Shown: in pieces, positions 59,600 to 64,000 of the stretch
Position numbering within the stretch: position 1 is the stretch's first letter
Layout: every line of letters starts with the position of its first letter
Assembly (NCBI RefSeq): GCF_000176135.1
Contig: NZ_ACZN01000016.1
Coordinates: 682,001 to 746,000, forward strand
Length of the DNA: 64,000 nucleotides
Source: Vibrio coralliilyticus ATCC BAA-450
GTDB lineage: Bacteria > Pseudomonadota > Gammaproteobacteria > Enterobacterales > Vibrionaceae
Direction: 5' to 3'
Notes under the pieces: generated by a model
Database searches by the model: none
What the model saw: the letters and a program-made list of their open reading frames with translations, nothing else
Told to the model about the DNA's origin: nothing
Program-made: the position numbers and the translations under genes

Positions 59600-60268
59600 A
59601 TGAAAAAGATACTCATGGTTGTTCTTCTGCTGCTTGGCATTGCGTGTGCGGGTGGTGGTTATTACATCTTCTACTTAAAGCCGCAACAAGATGCGGCTGC
59701 TGCGGCTGCAATGATGGAAGAAAATAAAGAGCCACCACCAGAACCGGTAAAAGAGGAAGCGCCACCACCACCGAAACCCGAAGTGACGGACTTTTACGTC
59801 AGCCCTCCTAAACTCGGAATTAGAGAATATCCGAGGTATGACGCATTCGTCGAAAGTGTGGCCTATCGCGGAGATAAACTGCATATTCTTGAGAAAAAAG
59901 ACGGCTGGGGAAGAATTTCTCCTTACTATGTCTATGAAGAGGGTGGTGAAGAAGTGGCTGAATGGGTGCCAATGGAAGCCCTGCTGGAAGTGGCCCCAAC
60001 CATTACCAAAGAGGAGCGGGTTGAAACCGTCAGCAGCTATATAGAAAAATCAGACGATTTCAAACAGCACTTTGAAATGTTTGTGAAAAAGACAGATCAA
60101 TTGCTCAAAGAAAAAACGTGTGAACCAGAGGACTTTGAAGAAACCAGTGGTTGGATTCGTTCTTTGACGTTTGAGCAAAGAGATGTCTACTTTGTATACT
60201 GCGGTGGGTTAAAGCAAGCAAACAAGATCTATCTGGACGCACAAACCGGAGAGATATTCTATCGCTAG
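59600..60268 (+). CDS. Membrane-anchored protein with SH3-like region
   Basis: Protein of 222 residues. N-terminal helix (ILMVVLLLLGIACAGGGYYIFYL), an Ala-rich then Pro/Glu-rich spacer (EENKEPPPEPVKEEAPPPPKP), then a region with the pattern of a bacterial SH3 fold (YVSPPKLGIREYPRYDAFV...RGDKLHILEKKDGWGRI...EEVAEWVPMEALLEV), and a C-terminal domain with CEPEDFEE and YCGGLKQANKIYLDAQTGEIFY. Likely a periplasmic protein held in the inner membrane. Function unknown. Confidence 0.72.
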   Translation: MKKILMVVLLLLGIACAGGGYYIFYLKPQQDAAAAAAMMEENKEPPPEPVKEEAPPPPKPEVTDFYVSPPKLGIREYPRYDAFVESVAYRGDKLHILEKKDGWGRISPYYVYEEGGEEVAEWVPMEALLEVAPTITKEERVETVSSYIEKSDDFKQHFEMFVKKTDQLLKEKTCEPEDFEETSGWIRSLTFEQRDVYFVYCGGLKQANKIYLDAQTGEIFYR

Positions 60269-60411
60269 CGACAGATAACTCAGGTGTTTTACTGATTTTA
60301 ATCAGTTTGGTTTAGCGGTTAAATGTGCAATATTAGGTTTTAGAACATTTTAGTTGTTTGTAGACAGACTTGGACTTACCATCCAGTCGTCCTCTAGTAT
60401 TGGTGTCGTGA

Positions 60412-60888
60412 ATGGCTCAACGTTTAATCAAATTTTTCTGGCTTACTTTGCTTACGATGGTGTTACCAACGCAAGCATTGGCGTATTTTGCGCAAGCTGA
60501 AAATGAAGCCAGCGCACGCTTAAATCGCCATACAGCTCATGCTTTACCTCAATCCCAAGCGGATTATCAGACTCTGTTTGAAGAGTCACAACAAGAAGAA
60601 ACATCTGAAAGTCCGGTGTCACAGTCTGAAATTGACACCGATGTTTTGGCCATTGTTCAGTTTAATCGCTGGAGCTTATCTGATCGTAATTCAGAGGAAG
60701 GAGAAGCTCCGGGAACCAGCGATGGCCATTATTCCAGTCAGGCGTCTCTGCCTCTAAATAGTCTTTACTCTTACCCACTGGGCCAGAATGGCTGCTGGGT
60801 CGAAAACTCTTTCACTTCAAATCATCGCATCTCGGGTTGGAAAGAATCCAACGCGCTGTATGTGGCCCTGAACGCTCAATTCGTCTAA
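60412..60888 (+). CDS. vemP: VemP, export-monitoring arrest peptide
   Basis: Secreted regulatory peptide of 158 residues. Signal peptide (LIKFFWLTLLTMVLPTQALA) sends it to the Sec machinery. The C-terminal arrest sequence is HRISGWKESNALYVALNAQ (residues 138-156), with W143 and Q156 at the positions known to be critical in V. alginolyticus VemP, where elongation stalls at Q156 until the nascent chain is pulled by active SecDF. It is directly upstream of secD2-secF2, as in V. alginolyticus, and stalling there raises SecD2F2 synthesis when Na+-driven SecDF1 is insufficient. Confidence 0.92.
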   Translation: MAQRLIKFFWLTLLTMVLPTQALAYFAQAENEASARLNRHTAHALPQSQADYQTLFEESQQEETSESPVSQSEIDTDVLAIVQFNRWSLSDRNSEEGEAPGTSDGHYSSQASLPLNSLYSYPLGQNGCWVENSFTSNHRISGWKESNALYVALNAQFV

Positions 60889-60896
60889 CGACTTCT

Positions 60897-61027
60897 ATCA
60901 AATCTGTAAGACAGGTGTGGTTAGTTTTATCGGCTAGCTTTAAGCCCTTTGGCACCTCACTTATCACCTCTGCTGTTTAGCCATCTTACGCATTGGCACA
61001 AAGTAGTCACCTTCTTACAGATTCGAT
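60897..61027 (+). promoter_or_regulatory. Long-range stem in the vemP-secD2 leader
   Basis: Nine bases after the vemP stop, ATC-x-AATCTGTAAGA (60897-60911), a bulged C, and AGGTG (60913-60917) can pair with CACCT-TCTTACAGATT-x-GAT (61008-61027). That gives about 19 base pairs with one mismatch and one bulge. A ribosome stalled at codon 156 (60877-60879) would sit at the foot of this stem. Two smaller hairpins follow (AGTC-AGAT-GACT at 61057-61068; GTACC/GGTAC at 61073-61104), the latter ending just before the secD2 ribosome site. Confidence 0.6.
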
Positions 61028-61123
61028 CCATTGTTTTACGACTGACCAAACTTAAGAGTCAGATGACTTTCTGTACCTATTCAGCTAAGACTTTGATTGG
61101 GTACTGCATGTAAAGATATAACT

Positions 61124-62962
61124 ATGAAGAAAAATACGCCTAAAACGAAACATGCGAGAGTGATGAACCGCTACTCCGCATGGAAATACGCAGTTCTGAT
61201 CGTGACAGTTATTGTGCTTGCACTCAGTGCGATCCCCACATGGTACGGTGAGCAACCTTCCATTCAGGTGACAACGTCACAAAAAAATAAAGTTATCGAC
61301 AATCCAGTCGAACTAAACCGCTACTTGGAACAACGAAACATTCACGCTAACGAGATTACTCAGCAAGAGAACTCAACCACATTGGTGTTCGATAACGAAA
61401 CCGATCAAACCCATGCACGCGAAGCACTGAATGGTTTATTGGGTAAGCAAGACGCCATTAGCTTCTCTTACGTGTCTGTCGCACCAAAATGGCTAAGTGA
61501 TATGGGTTTCAGCCCAATCAAGCTCGGTTTGGATTTACGTGGTGGTGTGCAATTCTTATTGAATGTAGATGTAGACAAAGCCTTCGAAGAGCAGCGCAAC
61601 ACTATCGTTGATGAAATGCGAGACATGCTACGCCAAGAGCATATTCGAGGCGTTAAGTTTGCCCAAGTCGGCGTGGATGGGTTCGACCTGAAAAGTAATT
61701 CAGGTGAGGCTTTAACTAAGTCTGCGAACTATATTCGTCAAAACTATCCAGGTTGGGACATTAAGCGTCATTCAGACTACCTAGCAGTTAAGCCGACAGT
61801 GCAGAACAAATCTGAGTTTCAAACTGTCACTATCAAGCAAAACCTGAAAATCATGCGTGATCGTATTGAAGAGCTTGGGATCACGGAAGCTTTGGTACAG
61901 CGTCAGGGTGAGCACAGCATCCGCATTGAACTGCCGGGTGTGCAAGATCCCTCTCAGGCGAAGAACGTCATTGGCGCGACGGCGACATTAGCCTTCCATG
62001 AAGCGAAATCGCCATCCGAAGGTGTGTCCTATGGCGACATTGTGCTTAAGGACAACGATGGTCGTGATGTTGTGCTGTCAAAACGCCCTGTGTTAACCGG
62101 TGAACACATCGTTAATGCGCGTGCTGGCGTGGACAAAATGGGTTTCTCAGAAGTTAATATTTCGCTGGATCACTCGGGTGGTAAAACCATGAGCGACTTC
62201 TCCGGCAAGCATATTGGTAAGCCAATGGCGACCGTGTATCGAGAGTACACCACCAATGCTAATGGCGAGACAGAACGTAGCGAGAAGGTCATCAGTGTTG
62301 CAACCATTCAATCCCAGCTAGGTAGTCAGTTCCGAATCACAGGAGCGGGTTCTTTAGATGAGGCACAGAACTTAGCATTACTGCTGCGTGCAGGTTCATT
62401 AACTGCTCCTGTCACGATTGTTGAAGAGCGTACCATCGGTGCATCGCTAGGTGCAGAAAACATTGAAAATGGTTTTGCCGCGTTAGCCTTGGGCATGGCG
62501 ATGACACTGACGTTCATGGCATTGTGGTACAGACGTTTGGGCTGGGTGGCCAATGTTGCACTTGTGGTCAACATGATTAGCCTGCTGGGCTTAATTGCTT
62601 TACTACCGGGCGCTGTATTAACACTACCGGGTATCGCTGGTTTGGTATTAACCGTGGGTATGGCGGTTGATACCAACGTCCTGATATTTGAAAGGATAAA
62701 AGATAAATTGGCGGAAGGGCGAACTTTTGCTCAATCCATCGATTTGGGCTTTGGGAGTGCGCTGAGCACCATTCTTGATGCCAATATCACAACGATGATC
62801 ACCGCGGTGGTTCTGTATTCAATCGGTAACGGCCCAATTCAAGGCTTCGCTCTGACGTTAGGGCTTGGACTGCTAACCAGTATGTTCAGTGGCGTGTTTG
62901 CCTCTCGTGCAATTATCAATTTAGTTTGGGGACGCGATAGCCGTCGTGATGTAAGGGTTTAA
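61124..62962 (+). CDS. secD2: Protein translocase subunit SecD (second copy)
   Basis: Membrane protein of 612 residues. First helix (WKYAVLIVTVIVLALSAIPTWYG), then a large periplasmic P1 domain beginning with the conserved GLDLRGGVQFLLNVDVD, and six helices at the C-terminus (IGASLGAENIENGFAALALGMAMTLTFMALWYRR...TVGMAVDTNVLIFERIKD). It works with SecF to pull secreted proteins through SecYEG using an ion gradient. In V. alginolyticus the VemP-linked copy uses H+ rather than Na+. The ATG at 61124 is taken; an internal Met near residue 14 (MNRYSAWKY) is a possible alternative. Confidence 0.95.
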   Translation: MKKNTPKTKHARVMNRYSAWKYAVLIVTVIVLALSAIPTWYGEQPSIQVTTSQKNKVIDNPVELNRYLEQRNIHANEITQQENSTTLVFDNETDQTHAREALNGLLGKQDAISFSYVSVAPKWLSDMGFSPIKLGLDLRGGVQFLLNVDVDKAFEEQRNTIVDEMRDMLRQEHIRGVKFAQVGVDGFDLKSNSGEALTKSANYIRQNYPGWDIKRHSDYLAVKPTVQNKSEFQTVTIKQNLKIMRDRIEELGITEALVQRQGEHSIRIELPGVQDPSQAKNVIGATATLAFHEAKSPSEGVSYGDIVLKDNDGRDVVLSKRPVLTGEHIVNARAGVDKMGFSEVNISLDHSGGKTMSDFSGKHIGKPMATVYREYTTNANGETERSEKVISVATIQSQLGSQFRITGAGSLDEAQNLALLLRAGSLTAPVTIVEERTIGASLGAENIENGFAALALGMAMTLTFMALWYRRLGWVANVALVVNMISLLGLIALLPGAVLTLPGIAGLVLTVGMAVDTNVLIFERIKDKLAEGRTFAQSIDLGFGSALSTILDANITTMITAVVLYSIGNGPIQGFALTLGLGLLTSMFSGVFASRAIINLVWGRDSRRDVRV

Positions 62963-62964
62963 TT

Positions 62965-63867
62965 ATGGTTGAATATCTAAAACAAAATATCCGTCGTATC
63001 CGTTACATCACCAGCTTTGTTTCGGTTGCACTCATGGTTATCTCTCTGGGGGCGTTCGCAGTAAAAGGCCTCAATATGGGGTTGGACTTCACCGGAGGCA
63101 TGGTGACAGAAGTTCAGGTGGACAAGAACCTGAATAACAACGACTTACTTGAAGTTCTTCAGCCTTCATTAGGTGAATTTACTTCAGTGACGCATTCTGA
63201 TCAGGATGGTCGTTGGATCATCCGTTACCCAATTCCAGAAGATGAGGCGACGGCACCAGACATCACATCTGTACTGTCTGGGGTCTCTCATCAGGTTGAT
63301 GTAGTCAGCAATAGCATGGTGGGTTCGCAAGTCGGACAGGACTTGGTAGACCAAGGTGGACTGGCTTTGCTGATTTCGATGCTGTGTATTCTGGGCTATT
63401 TGTGTTTCCGATTTGAATGGAGGCTTGCGAGTGGCTCATTGCTTGCTCTACTGCATGATGTCGTATTGGTATTAGGTTTCTTTGCTGCGACACAAATGGA
63501 ATTCAATTTGACCGTGTTTGCCGCGATTTTGGCGATACTGGGCTACTCATTGAATGACTCCATCATTATCGCAGACCGAATTCGAGAGTTATTGGTAGCA
63601 AAACAGAAGACGCCTACAGACGAAATTAACGACCAAGCGGTAATCGCGACGTTCTCTCGAACCATGGTGACTTCAGGCACAACCTTGCTAACGGTGTCCG
63701 CTTTATGGATTATGGGCGGCAATGCACTTGAAGGGTTTGCAATCGCGATGTTTATCGGCATTCTATCGGGCACTTGGTCTTCTATCTCTATTGGTACTGT
63801 GCTGCCAGAGTGGCTTAAACTTGAGCCTAAACACTACCTTCCAGTCGAAGTGGATTCAGCGCCTTAA
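62965..63867 (+). CDS. secF2: Protein translocase subunit SecF (second copy)
   Basis: Membrane protein of 300 residues. First helix (YITSFVSVALMVISLGAFAVKGL), then GLDFTGGMVTEVQVD, and five helices with ALLHDVVLVLGFF and NDSIIIADRIRE, the SecF signatures. It forms the SecDF motor with SecD2, whose stop codon is two bases upstream. A terminator follows and ends the operon. Confidence 0.95.
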   Translation: MVEYLKQNIRRIRYITSFVSVALMVISLGAFAVKGLNMGLDFTGGMVTEVQVDKNLNNNDLLEVLQPSLGEFTSVTHSDQDGRWIIRYPIPEDEATAPDITSVLSGVSHQVDVVSNSMVGSQVGQDLVDQGGLALLISMLCILGYLCFRFEWRLASGSLLALLHDVVLVLGFFAATQMEFNLTVFAAILAILGYSLNDSIIIADRIRELLVAKQKTPTDEINDQAVIATFSRTMVTSGTTLLTVSALWIMGGNALEGFAIAMFIGILSGTWSSISIGTVLPEWLKLEPKHYLPVEVDSAP

Positions 63868-63890
63868 CACTCATTGAAAGTGAAACTTAC

Positions 63891-63922
63891 ACGCCCTGTA
63901 ACAAAGTTATGGGGCGTTTTTG
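63891..63922 (+). terminator. Terminator of the vemP-secD2-secF2 operon
   Basis: Stem ACGCCC / GGGCGT with an inner TAAC/GTTA pairing, followed by TTTTT. Confidence 0.88.
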
Positions 63923-64000
63923 TTTTGGTCACTACTGAAAGTCAGGTAGTGTATGAATATAGATTAATAACGTTCTCGGCGATTGAGAGTATGGGTACAG
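63923..64000. other. Right end of window, no gene recognised
   Basis: 78 bases without an open frame or a signal that I can support. Confidence 0.5.

Overview
The window looks like 64 kb of a Vibrio genome, probably the second chromosome. The grounds are gene content: a VemP-type arrest peptide in front of a second secDF pair, phhA-phhB beside acetoacetyl-CoA synthetase, kbl-tdh, a moxR/Bat cluster and several chemotaxis and two-component genes. Base composition, compact operons and frequent rho-independent terminators fit a marine gammaproteobacterium. I see no rRNA, tRNA, insertion sequence, prophage or CRISPR array. Species and replicon are inference.

Layout. 1-6.2 kb (minus): moxR, DUF58, DUF4381, batA, a batB/batC-like VWA-TPR fusion with a long polyglutamine tract, and batD running off the left edge. 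6.5-12 kb: a chemotaxis receptor, a small acidic protein, a divergent LysR/aldo-keto reductase pair and a membrane-anchored Mrr-like protein. 12-17.2 kb: an EamA exporter, an OmpR-type two-component pair and a di-haem peroxidase-like protein with two PPC domains. 17.5-21.9 kb: creB-creC-creD with a small membrane peptide in front and a DUF2809 gene behind; a striking 11-bp direct repeat precedes creD. 21.8-26.7 kb: a YaeR-type VOC protein, LysR, a 36-residue peptide, an XRE regulator, a receiver-like/TPR protein and an EAL phosphodiesterase. 27-29.2 kb: kbl-tdh (threonine to glycine plus acetyl-CoA). 29.5-33.9 kb: two DUF285-repeat secreted proteins, a periplasmic carbonic anhydrase, a probable outer-membrane protein and an unknown gene. 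33.97-34.07 kb (minus): a probable small RNA carrying two copies of a sequence complementary to the Qrr quorum-sensing sRNA core. 34.4-39.3 kb: nupC, DUF3429, pepT, a DM13 protein, an MscS-like protein and DUF1289. 39.3-43.8 kb: arsR and an ACR3 arsenite pump with matching operators, then an M16 lipoprotein protease. 43.8-48.7 kb: a PAS-rich hybrid kinase with two paralogous response regulators. 48.9-55 kb: a CDF transporter, LysR, a methyltransferase, acetoacetyl-CoA synthetase and phhAB behind a TyrR-like box. 55.5-58 kb: a secreted cupin protein, then a fluoride riboswitch leading into a NifU-like/GGGtGRT gene pair. 58-60.3 kb: a decayed EAL remnant and three poorly characterised genes. 60.4-63.9 kb: vemP-secD2-secF2.

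The items most worth follow-up are the Qrr-sponge-like RNA (33,970-34,074), the fluoride-riboswitch gene pair (56,130-57,984), the tandem CreB-type site before creD (19,834-19,872), the vemP-secD2 RNA structure (60,897-61,027) and the hexanucleotide microsatellite in the VWA-TPR gene (1,438-1,533). Positions were worked out by hand from the sequence; family names rest on recognisable motifs, not on a database search.
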